A DNA stretch of 64,000 bases. It comes from Lichenicola sp964236105 (GTDB lineage: Bacteria > Pseudomonadota > Alphaproteobacteria > Acetobacterales > Acetobacteraceae). The stretch spans positions 62,001 through 126,000 of the forward strand of contig CAXSBC010000006.1 of NCBI GenBank assembly GCA_964236105.1. Direction: 5' to 3'. Below are positions 1 through 7,347 of the stretch, in pieces (the stretch's first letter is position 1; every line of letters starts with the position of its first letter). The notes beneath the pieces are model-generated. The model searched no databases and was not told the origin of the DNA. It saw only the letters and a list, made by a program, of their open reading frames with translations. Both the position numbers and the translations under genes were made by a program.

Positions 1-171
1 CCGCCGCCGGCGGCGGTGATCGGCATGCCGGTCGGCTTCGTGGGGGCGGCGGAGGCCAAGGAGGCGCTGGCCGCGCACGGGTCGCTGCCGTTCGCCATCG
101 TTTCCGGCCGGCAGGGCGGCAGCGCGATGGCGGTGGCTGCGGTCAACGCGCTGGCGAGCGATGCGGAATGA
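1..171 (+). CDS. cobH: Precorrin-8X methylmutase, C-terminal part (cut by window edge)
   Basis: Only the last 56 codons lie in the window, read in frame from base 1 to the TGA at 169-171. The stretch contains VIGMPVGFVGAAEAKEAL followed by a SGRQGGS motif and an NAL tail, the pattern I know from the C-terminus of CobH/CbiC. That enzyme moves the C11 methyl group to C12 to give hydrogenobyrinic acid (or its cobalt form). The stop overlaps the first codons of cobI, so the two are probably cotranscribed. The N-terminal two thirds, including the catalytic histidine, are outside the window, so the call rests on the tail and on context. Confidence 0.85.
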   Translation, partial: PPPAAVIGMPVGFVGAAEAKEALAAHGSLPFAIVSGRQGGSAMAVAAVNALASDAE

Positions 172-907
172 CCGCGACGTGAGGCCCGGCACGCTGCACA
201 CCATCGGCATGGGGCCGGGCGATCCCGAGCTGCTGACGCTGAAGGCCGCGCGCCTGATCGCCGAGGCGCCGGTGGTGGCGTATTTCGCCAAGCACGGCCG
301 CGCCGGCCATGCGCGCTCGATCGCCGGCGACAGGCTGCAGGCGAACGCCGTCGAGCTGCGCTTCGAATATCCGTTCACCACCGAGCTGCCGGTCGACGAC
401 CCGCGCTACCCGGCCGGGATGGCGGCGTTCTACGAGGCGTGCGCGGCACGGGTCGCCCGGCATCTCGACGCGGGCCGCGACGTCGCCCTGCTGTGCGAGG
501 GCGATCCGTTCTTCTACGGCTCGTCGATGTATCTGTTCGACCGGCTGCACGGCGACTACGCCCATCAGACGGTGCCGGGCGTCACCGGCATGAGCGGATG
601 CTGGACCGCGGCGGGCCTGCCGATCACCCATGGCGACGACATACTATGCGTGCTGCCCGGCACGCTCGACGAGGACAGGCTGGTCGAGCGGCTGCGATGC
701 TGCGATGCCGCCGTGATCATGAAGGTCGGGCGCAACCTGGCGAAGATCCGGCGCGCGGTGGTCCGCGCCGGCCTCGGCGAACGCGCGCTCTATGCCGAAC
801 GCGGCACGCAGCCGGGCCAGCGTCTGGCGGCGCTGGCGACCCTGGACGACGAGACCGCACCCTATTTCTCCATGGTGCTGATCCCCGGCCGGCAGCGGCC
901 GCGATGA
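161..907 (+). CDS. cobI: Precorrin-2 C20-methyltransferase
   Basis: SAM-dependent uroporphyrinogen-type methyltransferase that methylates C20 of precorrin-2 to give precorrin-3A. The 248-residue product is the usual family length. It opens with the glycine-rich GMGPGDPELLTLKA loop, has the CEGDPFFYG motif near residue 110 and the VPGVTGMSGCW motif around residue 140, all typical of the tetrapyrrole methylase fold. The ATG at 161 overlaps the end of cobH by 11 bases; a GTG at 179 in the same frame is an alternative that would remove the overlap. The stop overlaps the cobJ start (ATGA). Confidence 0.95.
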   Translation: MRNDRDVRPGTLHTIGMGPGDPELLTLKAARLIAEAPVVAYFAKHGRAGHARSIAGDRLQANAVELRFEYPFTTELPVDDPRYPAGMAAFYEACAARVARHLDAGRDVALLCEGDPFFYGSSMYLFDRLHGDYAHQTVPGVTGMSGCWTAAGLPITHGDDILCVLPGTLDEDRLVERLRCCDAAVIMKVGRNLAKIRRAVVRAGLGERALYAERGTQPGQRLAALATLDDETAPYFSMVLIPGRQRPR

Positions 908-1662
908 CCGGCCGGCTGTTCGTGGTCGGGCTCGGTCCGGGCGACCTCGCGCTGCGCACGCCGCAGGCGAGCGAGGCGCTGGCGCAGGCGACCGACCTGG
1001 TCGGATACGGGCCATATCTCGACCGGATCGCGGCCGGCGCCGACGTGGTGCGGCACGGCTCGGACAATCGCGAGGAGCTCGCCCGCGCCCGGCAGGCGCT
1101 GTCGCTCGCCGTGGCCGGACGTACGGTCGCCGTGGCGTCCTCGGGCGATGCGGGCGTGTTCGCGATGGCGAGTGCCGTGTTCGAGGCGATCGAGCATGGC
1201 GATCCGGCCTGGCGGGCGCTGGAGGTGACGGTGGTGCCGGGCATCTCGGCGATGATGGCGGTGGCGGCCCGGCTGGGCGCGCCGCTCGGCGGCGACTTCT
1301 GCGCGATCTCGCTGTCGGACAACCTCAAGCCGTGGGAGCTGGTGCTGCGCCGGCTGCGCGGGGCTGCGGACGCCGGCTTCGTGATCGCGCTCTACAACCC
1401 GCTGTCGCGGGCGCGGCCCTGGCAGCTCGGCGCCGCCTTCTCGACGCTGCGCGAGATCCTGCCGGGCAGCACCCCGATCGCATTCGCGACCGCGGCGACG
1501 CGCCCGGAGGAGCGGATCACGCTGGCCACGCTCGCGGACGCCGACCCGGCCTGCGCCGACATGCGCACGCTGGTGCTGATCGGCGGCGCCGGCACGCGGC
1601 TGATCGAGCGGCCGGGCGCCGCACCCTGGCTCTACACCGAACGCCGCGTCGGCAGCGCCTGA
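904..1662 (+). CDS. cobJ: Precorrin-3B C17-methyltransferase
   Basis: SAM-dependent tetrapyrrole methylase of 252 residues that acts at ring contraction, methylating C17. It starts with the VVGLGPGD loop at residues 7-14, carries ASSGDAGVFAMA in the middle and VVPGISAMMAVAARLGAPLG further on, with YNPLSRARPWQL as the CobJ-specific signature. The ATG at 904 overlaps the cobI stop by 4 bases. The last 31 bases overlap the 3' end of cobK on the other strand, so the two transcripts are complementary at their tails. It is a plain CobJ, without the CbiG, CobE or CbiH fusions seen in some genomes. Confidence 0.95.
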   Translation: MTGRLFVVGLGPGDLALRTPQASEALAQATDLVGYGPYLDRIAAGADVVRHGSDNREELARARQALSLAVAGRTVAVASSGDAGVFAMASAVFEAIEHGDPAWRALEVTVVPGISAMMAVAARLGAPLGGDFCAISLSDNLKPWELVLRRLRGAADAGFVIALYNPLSRARPWQLGAAFSTLREILPGSTPIAFATAATRPEERITLATLADADPACADMRTLVLIGGAGTRLIERPGAAPWLYTERRVGSA

Positions 1663-2399
1663 TGGCGCTCCTCGAGCCAGAGCAGCGCCTCCCGCCACCC
1701 GGGCACGTGCGGCGCCGGCACCGGCTCGGGTCGCGCGACCATCACCACCTCGATCCCGAGACGGCGCGCGGCGTCGAGCTTGGCCCGGGTGGCTTCGCCG
1801 CCGGAGTTCTTGCTGACGATCGCCTCGATCGCGTGCCGGGACAGCAGGGACAGCTCGTCCTGCAGCGCGAACGGCCCGCGGGCAGTCACGAGATGACAGC
1901 CGGGCGGCAGCAGCGCCGCCGGCGGCGCATCGACGCTGCGCACGAGATAGGCGTGCTGGGGATGAGGCAGGAAGGCCGCGAGGTCCTGGCGGCCGATCGT
2001 CAGCAGCACGCGACGCCCGCCGGGGCCGAGTGCCGCCGCCGCCGTCGCCATGTCCGGCACGAGCGTCCAGCGGTCGCCTGGAACGCGGCGCCATTCCGGA
2101 CGGGCGACGCGCAGCAGCGCCACGCCGGCGGTGGCGCAGGCGGCGACCGCGTTGCGGCTGATCCGCTGCGCGAACGGATGGGTGGCGTCGATCAGCGCGT
2201 GCGTGCCGGTGTCGCGCAGCCAGCCGGCCAGCCCGTCCGCGCCGCCGAAGCCGCCGATGCGGGTGGCGATGCGCGGCAGCCTCGGCGCGCAGGTGACGCC
2301 GGCCAGCGACAGGATGGGCGCGACGCGGGCGTCGCCGTGCAGGGCATCGGCAAGCACGCTCGCTTCCGTGGTGCCGCCGAGAATCAGGACCCGCAGCAC
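1632..2399 (-). CDS. cobK: Precorrin-6A reductase
   Basis: NADPH-dependent reductase converting precorrin-6A to precorrin-6B; 255 residues, normal for CobK/CbiJ. Motifs seen are LILGGTTEAS at the N-terminus, IDATHPFAQRIS near residue 75, and IVSKNSGGEATRAKLDAARRLG near the C-terminus. I chose the GTG at 2397-2399 because GGGAGG lies 8-9 bases before it and the LILGGTTEA motif follows at once; an in-frame extension further upstream is low-complexity and antisense to cobL. The gene is reversed relative to cobJ and cobL. Its tail overlaps cobJ by 31 bases and its start is 26 bases from the divergent cobL start. Confidence 0.93.
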   Translation of the reverse strand: MLRVLILGGTTEASVLADALHGDARVAPILSLAGVTCAPRLPRIATRIGGFGGADGLAGWLRDTGTHALIDATHPFAQRISRNAVAACATAGVALLRVARPEWRRVPGDRWTLVPDMATAAAALGPGGRRVLLTIGRQDLAAFLPHPQHAYLVRSVDAPPAALLPPGCHLVTARGPFALQDELSLLSRHAIEAIVSKNSGGEATRAKLDAARRLGIEVVMVARPEPVPAPHVPGWREALLWLEERHQALPTRRSV

Positions 2400-2425
2400 C
2401 GCATGCCCTCCCGGACGCAGGCGGC

Positions 2426-3640
2426 ATGACGGCGGCTGCGTGGCTCGCCATTCTCGGCATCGGCGAGGACGGTGTCGAGGCGCTGTCGCCGGCCGCCCGC
2501 ACGCTCCTGGGTGGCGCGGCGCTGGTGGTCGGCGGCGCGCGGCATCTGGCGCTGGCCGCCCTGCCGCCGCAGACCGACAGGCTGGCCTGGCCCAGCCCGA
2601 TGGTCGACGGCATTCCGGCGATCCTGGCGCGTCGCGGCGAGGCCGTGGCGGTGCTGGCCTCGGGCGATCCGTTCTGCTTCGGGGTGGGCAGCCTGCTGGC
2701 CCGGCACGTGGCGCCCGGCGAGATGCTGTGCCTGCCGGCACCCTCGGCCTTCTCGCTCGCCTGCGCCCGGCTCGGCTGGGCGATGCAGGAGACCGCCCTG
2801 ATGTCGGTCTGCGGCCGGCCGATGGAGACGCTGCTGCCGGCGCTGCAGCCCGGCGCGCGGCTGCTGGTGCTGTCGGCGGACGAGCGCTCGCCCGCCACGG
2901 TCGCCGACCTGCTGGCGGCCCACGGCTTCGGCGGCTCGGTGCTGCATGTGCTGGAGGCGCTGGGCGGGCCGCGGGCGCGGCATCGCCGGTTCCTGGCCGG
3001 CGAGACGCCGCCCGGGGCGATCGACCGGCTCAACCTGCTTGGCATCGAGCTTGTGGCGGGGCCGGGAGCGCGGGTGGTGCCGCTCGCCACCGGACTGCCC
3101 GACGCGCTGTTCGAGCATGACGGGCAGCTCACCAAGTCCGAGATCCGGGCAGCAACCCTGTCGGCGCTGTCGCCGCGCCACGGCGAGATGCTGTGGGACA
3201 TCGGCTGCGGCTCCGGCTCGATCTCGATCGAGTGGATGCTGCGCCATCCGGCGAACCGCGCCATCGCCGTCGAGCCGCGGCCGGACCGGGCCGCGCGCGC
3301 GATGCGCAACGCCCTGTCGCTCGGCGTGCCGGGTCTGGTCGTGGTCGGCGACGCAGCGCCGGCGGGCCTGGACGGACTGCCGCGCCCGGACGCGGTCTTC
3401 GTCGGCGGCGGCGCCACGGTGCCGGGCCTGCTCGACACCGCGTGGTCGAGGCTGCCGCCGGGAGGCCGGCTGGTGGCGAACGCGGTGACGATCGAGACCG
3501 AGGCGGTGCTGTTCGCGGCCCATGCCAGGCTCGGGGGCACGCTGACGCGGCTGTCGGTGGAGCGGCTCGACCGCGTCGGCCGGATGCACGGGTACCGGCC
3601 GTCGATGACCGTCACCCAGTATGCGGCGACGAAGCCGTGA
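2426..3640 (+). CDS. cobL: Precorrin-6Y C5,15-methyltransferase (decarboxylating), CbiE-CbiT fusion
   Basis: Bifunctional enzyme of 404 residues that methylates C5 and C15 and decarboxylates the C12 acetate to give precorrin-8X. The N-terminal half (about 1-200) is the CbiE tetrapyrrole methylase, with LGIGEDG and VLASGDPFCFG. The C-terminal half (about 210-404) is CbiT, with the SAM-binding WDIGCGSGS starting at residue 257 and the linker motif LTKSEIRA before it. Spacing to the divergent cobK start is only 26 bases, leaving little room for a separate promoter. Its TGA overlaps the GTG of the next gene. Confidence 0.95.
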   Translation: MTAAAWLAILGIGEDGVEALSPAARTLLGGAALVVGGARHLALAALPPQTDRLAWPSPMVDGIPAILARRGEAVAVLASGDPFCFGVGSLLARHVAPGEMLCLPAPSAFSLACARLGWAMQETALMSVCGRPMETLLPALQPGARLLVLSADERSPATVADLLAAHGFGGSVLHVLEALGGPRARHRRFLAGETPPGAIDRLNLLGIELVAGPGARVVPLATGLPDALFEHDGQLTKSEIRAATLSALSPRHGEMLWDIGCGSGSISIEWMLRHPANRAIAVEPRPDRAARAMRNALSLGVPGLVVVGDAAPAGLDGLPRPDAVFVGGGATVPGLLDTAWSRLPPGGRLVANAVTIETEAVLFAAHARLGGTLTRLSVERLDRVGRMHGYRPSMTVTQYAATKP

Positions 3641-4008
3641 TCGTGGCCGGCATCGGCTGCAGGCCGGGATGTTCGGGCAGCGAGATCGCAGCCCTGGTCG
3701 AGCGCGCGGCGCGGGAGGCCGGCTGTCGCCCCGAGCGTCTCGCCGTGCCGTATTTCCGGGCCGCCGAGCCCGGCCCTCGGCAGGCGGCGGCGGCACTCTC
3801 GCTGACGCTGCTGGCGGTGGAGGCGGACGCGCTGGCGGCCGTGCAGGCGCTGTGTCAGACGCGGTCCGTTCGCGCCGAGGCCGCCACCGGCGTCGCCTCG
3901 GTGGCGGAAGGCTGCGCGCTGGCGGCGGCGGGCGGGAGGCTGCTGCTGGCGCGGATCGCCTCGGCGAACGCCACCTGCGCCATCGCCGGGGAAGAGGGCA
4001 GGCCATGA
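3637..4008 (+). CDS. cobE: CobE / CbiG C-terminal domain protein
   Basis: Small protein of 123 residues starting with IVAGIGCRPGCSG, the signature of CobE and of the C-terminal domain of CbiG. The ASVAEGCALAAAG stretch near residue 85 is also typical. CobE is needed in the aerobic pathway, but its exact step is still poorly defined; the CbiG homologue opens the delta-lactone in the anaerobic pathway. Only the C-terminal domain is present here, which favours the aerobic type. The GTG at 3637 overlaps the cobL stop (GTGA), and the product's own stop overlaps cobM (ATGA). Confidence 0.85.
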   Translation: MIVAGIGCRPGCSGSEIAALVERAAREAGCRPERLAVPYFRAAEPGPRQAAAALSLTLLAVEADALAAVQALCQTRSVRAEAATGVASVAEGCALAAAGGRLLLARIASANATCAIAGEEGRP

Positions 4009-4757
4009 CTGTGCATTTCATCGGCGCGGGACCGGGTGCCGCCGACCTGCTGACGCTGCGCGGCCGCGACATCCTGGCGCGCTGCCCGGTGTGCCTGTTC
4101 GCGGGATCGATCGTGCCGCGTGCGATGCTGTCGCACTGTCCGCCGGATGCCAGGCTGATCGACACCGCGCCGCTGAGCCTGGACGCGATCGAGCGGGAGT
4201 ATGTCGCCGCCCACGCGGCCGGCCGGGACGTGGCGCGGCTGCAGTCGGGCGATCTGTCGATCTACAGCGCCGTCGCCGAGCAGATACGCCGGCTGCGTCG
4301 CCACGGCATCCCGTACACCCTGACGCCGGGCGTGCCCGCCTTCGCCGCCGCCGCCGCCGCCCTCGGGCGCGAGCTGACCGTGCCGGAGGTGGCGCAGAGC
4401 CTGGTGCTGACCCGCGTGTCCGGCCGCGCCTCGGCGATGCCGGCGGGCGAGACGCTGGCGGCGTTCGGCGCCACCGGCGCCACGCTGGCGATCCATCTGG
4501 CGATCCATGCGATCGACCGCATCGTCGACGAGCTCACGCCGCTCTACGGCGCGTCGTGTCCGGTGGCCGTGGTCGTGCGTGCATCCTGGCCGGACGAGCA
4601 GATCCTGCGCGGCACGCTCGGCAGCATCCGCGACCAGCTGTCCGCCCAGCCGGTGGAGCGCACCGCCCTGGTCCTGATCGGCCCCGCACTGGCCGCCGAG
4701 GCGTTCCGCGACAGCGCCCTCTACGACCCCGCCCACCCGCGCCGCTTCCGCCCATGA
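4005..4757 (+). CDS. cobM: Precorrin-4 C11-methyltransferase
   Basis: SAM-dependent tetrapyrrole methylase of 250 residues that methylates C11 of precorrin-4. It begins with IGAGPGAADLLTLRG and includes the CLFAGSIVP motif near residue 30, LQSGDLSIY near residue 80 and LTPGVPAFAAAAA near residue 103, all characteristic of CobM/CbiF. The ATG overlaps the cobE stop by 4 bases. The gene ends 5 bases from the end of cbiD, which converges from the other strand. Confidence 0.95.
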   Translation: MTVHFIGAGPGAADLLTLRGRDILARCPVCLFAGSIVPRAMLSHCPPDARLIDTAPLSLDAIEREYVAAHAAGRDVARLQSGDLSIYSAVAEQIRRLRRHGIPYTLTPGVPAFAAAAAALGRELTVPEVAQSLVLTRVSGRASAMPAGETLAAFGATGATLAIHLAIHAIDRIVDELTPLYGASCPVAVVVRASWPDEQILRGTLGSIRDQLSAQPVERTALVLIGPALAAEAFRDSALYDPAHPRRFRP

Positions 4758-4762
4758 CCGCA

Positions 4763-5944
4763 TCACCCGGTTTCCAAAGGCGAGCCTTTGGCGGGGTCCA
4801 GGGGCAGCGCCCCTGGCCTACCCTCGCTGCGCCCCACCAGCACCCCGTCCCGATCGAACAGCACGATCTCGAGCCTGGTGTCCGCGTCCCGCAGCACCTC
4901 GGCAGCCACCATCCAGGCGCGTCCCGCCACCGCATCGCCGAGCCCGATCCCCTCCTCCCCGGCGAGCGCGAAGGCATGGGCCACGGTGTTGGCCGACGCG
5001 ATCCGTGCCGCGAGGTCCGCCGTGCCGCCGGCCTCGACGGCGACCCGGGCGAGTGCCGGCAGGTCGGCGGCGCCGCGCCTGGAATGCAGGTCGAGGAAGC
5101 CCTGGCTCAGCTTGGTGATCTTGGCGACGCCGCCTGCCACCGTCACGCGCCGCACCGGATGCCGGGCCAGGTATTTCAGCATCCCGCCGGCAAAGTCGCC
5201 CATCTCGATCAGGGCGGGCTCGGGCAGCCCGTGCAGGCGCTGGGCCGCGCGTTCGGACACGTTGCCGGTGCTGCCGGCGACATGATCGAGCCCCATGGCG
5301 CGCGCCACGTCGATGCCGCGCCGGATGGTGTCGATCCAGGCGGCGCAGGAGAACGGCACCACGATGCCGGTGGTGCCCAGGATCGACAGGCCGCCGACGA
5401 TGCCGAGCCGGCCGTTCAGGGTGCGCAGCGCCAGCGCCTCGCCGCCCGGCACCGACAGCGTCACCTCCGCATCGGGCGGGACGCCGTCCGCCGCCTCGGC
5501 GAGGGCCGTGCGGATCATGGCGCGCGGCATCGGGTTGATCGCGGGCTCGCCCGGCGGCAGCGGCAGCCCGGGCCGGGTGATGGTGCCCACACCCTCGCCG
5601 GCGCGGAACAGGATGCCGCTGCCTGCCGGCAGCAGCCGCACGCTGGCGCGGACCAGGGCGCCATGGGTGACGTCGGGATCGTCGCCGGCATCCTTGACGA
5701 TGCCCGCCTGCGCCCGGCCCTCGGCGCAGCCGGCCTCGGCGAGCGCGAACGCCACGGCCTGGCCGCCCGGCAGGGTGATGGTGACGGGGTCGGGAAACTC
5801 GCCGGTGCGCAGCGCCACGAAGGCGGCCTTGGCGGCGGCGGCGGCGCAGCTGCCGGTGGTCCAGCCGCGGCGCAGCGTCCCGCCGCCGGAGGTCGCGTCC
5901 CGCTCCGTCTGGCCGTCCGTCGGTTCCGCACCCTGCGCTGTCAT
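4763..5944 (-). CDS. cbiD: Cobalt-precorrin-5B C1-methyltransferase
   Basis: CbiD methylates C1 of (cobalt-)precorrin-5B using SAM; it has no sequence relation to the other Cob methylases. The 393-residue product shows LRRGWTTGSCAAAAAKAA at the N-terminus, NPMPRAMI in the middle and VAGGVAKITKLSQGFLDLHS toward the C-terminus, all CbiD hallmarks. It stands in for CobF, which does this step in the classical aerobic pathway. The last 15 or so codons (around PLDPAKGSP) are encoded by a palindromic repeat and are probably a non-functional extension. The gene is inverted relative to cobM and cobB, with its start 74 bases from the divergent cobB start. Confidence 0.95.
   Translation of the reverse strand: MTAQGAEPTDGQTERDATSGGGTLRRGWTTGSCAAAAAKAAFVALRTGEFPDPVTITLPGGQAVAFALAEAGCAEGRAQAGIVKDAGDDPDVTHGALVRASVRLLPAGSGILFRAGEGVGTITRPGLPLPPGEPAINPMPRAMIRTALAEAADGVPPDAEVTLSVPGGEALALRTLNGRLGIVGGLSILGTTGIVVPFSCAAWIDTIRRGIDVARAMGLDHVAGSTGNVSERAAQRLHGLPEPALIEMGDFAGGMLKYLARHPVRRVTVAGGVAKITKLSQGFLDLHSRRGAADLPALARVAVEAGGTADLAARIASANTVAHAFALAGEEGIGLGDAVAGRAWMVAAEVLRDADTRLEIVLFDRDGVLVGRSEGRPGALPLDPAKGSPLETG
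4774..4816. repeat. Extragenic-type double hairpin repeat reading into the cbiD tail
   Basis: Two perfect inverted repeats lie side by side: CCAAAGGC-GA-GCCTTTGG (4774-4791) and CCAGGGGC-AGC-GCCCCTGG (4798-4816), joined by GGGGT. This AAAGGC...GGGGTCCAGGGGC layout resembles the dispersed palindromic repeats I know from acetic acid bacteria and related Rhodospirillales, usually found between genes. Here it lies within the last codons of cbiD and 17 bases after the cobM stop, so it both extends the CbiD reading frame and could form a two-way terminator for the converging genes. Confidence 0.6.
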
Positions 5945-6018
5945 GGCCGGCCCTCTATATCACGGCATGGCGGCGCGAGCCGGCCTGCATCCGCCCTGCT
6001 GCAGAAAGGAACGCTGCC

Positions 6019-7347
6019 ATGACCACACGCGGGCTGCTGGTCGCGGCACCCCGATCGGGCGGCGGCAAGACCATCGTCACGCTGGCGCTGCTGGCCGGAC
6101 TGCGGCGTCGCGGCGTCGAGGTGCGGGCCGCGAAGTCCGGCCCGGACTATATCGACCCCGCCTTCCATGCCGTCGCGTGCGGGTCCGACAGCCTGTCGCT
6201 CGACAGCTGGGCGATGCCGCCCGCCCTGCTCGACACGATCCTGGCCCAGGCCGCCGGCGAGGCTGAGCTGCTGCTGGTCGAATCCGCGATGGGCCTGTTC
6301 GACGGCGTCGACGGCCCGGCCGGACGACGCGGCCGGGGGGCGGATCTCGCGCAGCGGTTCGGGCTGCCGGTGGTGCTGGTGCTGGACATCTCGGGGCAGT
6401 CGCAGTCGGTCGCGGCGGTGGCGCGCGGCTTCGCGGCGCATGAGCCGGCGGTCCGGGTGGCGGGCGTGATCCTGAACCGGGTCGGCTCGCTGCGGCACGG
6501 CGCCGGTGCGGCGGCGGCACTGCGCGACGCCGGCATCGCCGTGCTCGGCAGCATCCCCCGCGACGCCGCGCTGGCGCTGCCGGAACGCCATCTCGGGCTG
6601 GTGCAGGCGCGCGAGCACGGCGCGCTGCCGGCGTTGCTGGACATGCTCGTCACCATGGCCGAGCGCGACCTCGACCTGCCCGGCATCCTGAAGCTGGCGG
6701 CACCGCTGGCGCTGGCGGCGTCCGATGCGGGGCCGGCGCTGCCGCCGCCCGGCCAGCGCATCGCGGTTGCCGACGATGCCGCCTTCTCGTTCCTCTACCC
6801 GCATCTGGCGCAGGGCTGGCGCCGGGCCGGCGCCGAGCTGGTGGGCTTCTCGCCGCTGGCGGACGAGGCGCCGCCGGACGGCTGCGACTGCTGCTGGCTG
6901 CCGGGCGGCTATCCGGAGCTGCATACCGCCGCGCTCGGCGCCGCGACGCGGTTCCAGGAAGGGCTGGCGCGGTTCGCCGCCACGCGGCCGGTGCATGGGG
7001 AGTGCGGCGGCTACATGGTGCTGGGCCAGAGCCTGACCGATGCCGCCGGCGCCACCCATCCGATGACCGGCCTGCTCGGCCATGCCACCTCGTTCCAGAC
7101 ACGCCGCCTGCATCTCGGCTATCGGCAGGCGCGGCTGCTGGCCGCAGGCAGCCTGGGCCCGGCCGGAGGCCGGCTGCGCGGCCACGAGTTCCACTACGCG
7201 ACCGTGACCGAACCGGGAGCGGACGAGGCGCTCGCCGAGATCGCCGATGCGACCGGCACCCCGCTCGGGACGGCCGGCGGCAGGCGCGGCCGAGTCTCGG
7301 GGTCCTTCTTCCACGCGATCGCCGCCCAGCCGGACGACGGCGCGTGA
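6019..7347 (+). CDS. cobB: Cobyrinate / hydrogenobyrinate a,c-diamide synthase
   Basis: ATP- and glutamine-dependent amidation of the a and c carboxylates of (hydrogeno)byrinic acid. The 442-residue product has an N-terminal synthetase domain with the P-loop APRSGGGKT at residues 10-18 and AKSGPDYIDP at about 40-50, and a C-terminal class I glutamine amidotransferase-like domain with the nucleophile Cys329 in HGECGGYM and the GHEFHY motif near residue 394. AAAGGA lies 9 bases before the ATG. It begins a forward run cobB-cobT-cobS. CobB (hydrogenobyrinate) and CbiA (cobyrinate) cannot be told apart by reading alone. Confidence 0.94.
   Translation: MTTRGLLVAAPRSGGGKTIVTLALLAGLRRRGVEVRAAKSGPDYIDPAFHAVACGSDSLSLDSWAMPPALLDTILAQAAGEAELLLVESAMGLFDGVDGPAGRRGRGADLAQRFGLPVVLVLDISGQSQSVAAVARGFAAHEPAVRVAGVILNRVGSLRHGAGAAAALRDAGIAVLGSIPRDAALALPERHLGLVQAREHGALPALLDMLVTMAERDLDLPGILKLAAPLALAASDAGPALPPPGQRIAVADDAAFSFLYPHLAQGWRRAGAELVGFSPLADEAPPDGCDCCWLPGGYPELHTAALGAATRFQEGLARFAATRPVHGECGGYMVLGQSLTDAAGATHPMTGLLGHATSFQTRRLHLGYRQARLLAAGSLGPAGGRLRGHEFHYATVTEPGADEALAEIADATGTPLGTAGGRRGRVSGSFFHAIAAQPDDGA

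Noticed and set aside
862..3615. 917-codon open frame on the minus strand across cobJ, cobK and cobL
   Set aside because: Arg/Pro/Ala-rich low-complexity shadow of real genes in GC-rich DNA; no domain and it crosses several well-supported genes.
5945..6018. Cobalamin riboswitch in front of cobB
   Set aside because: The 74-base divergent gap is too short for the roughly 200-base element, and no B12-box-like core is seen. The same holds for the other cob gaps.
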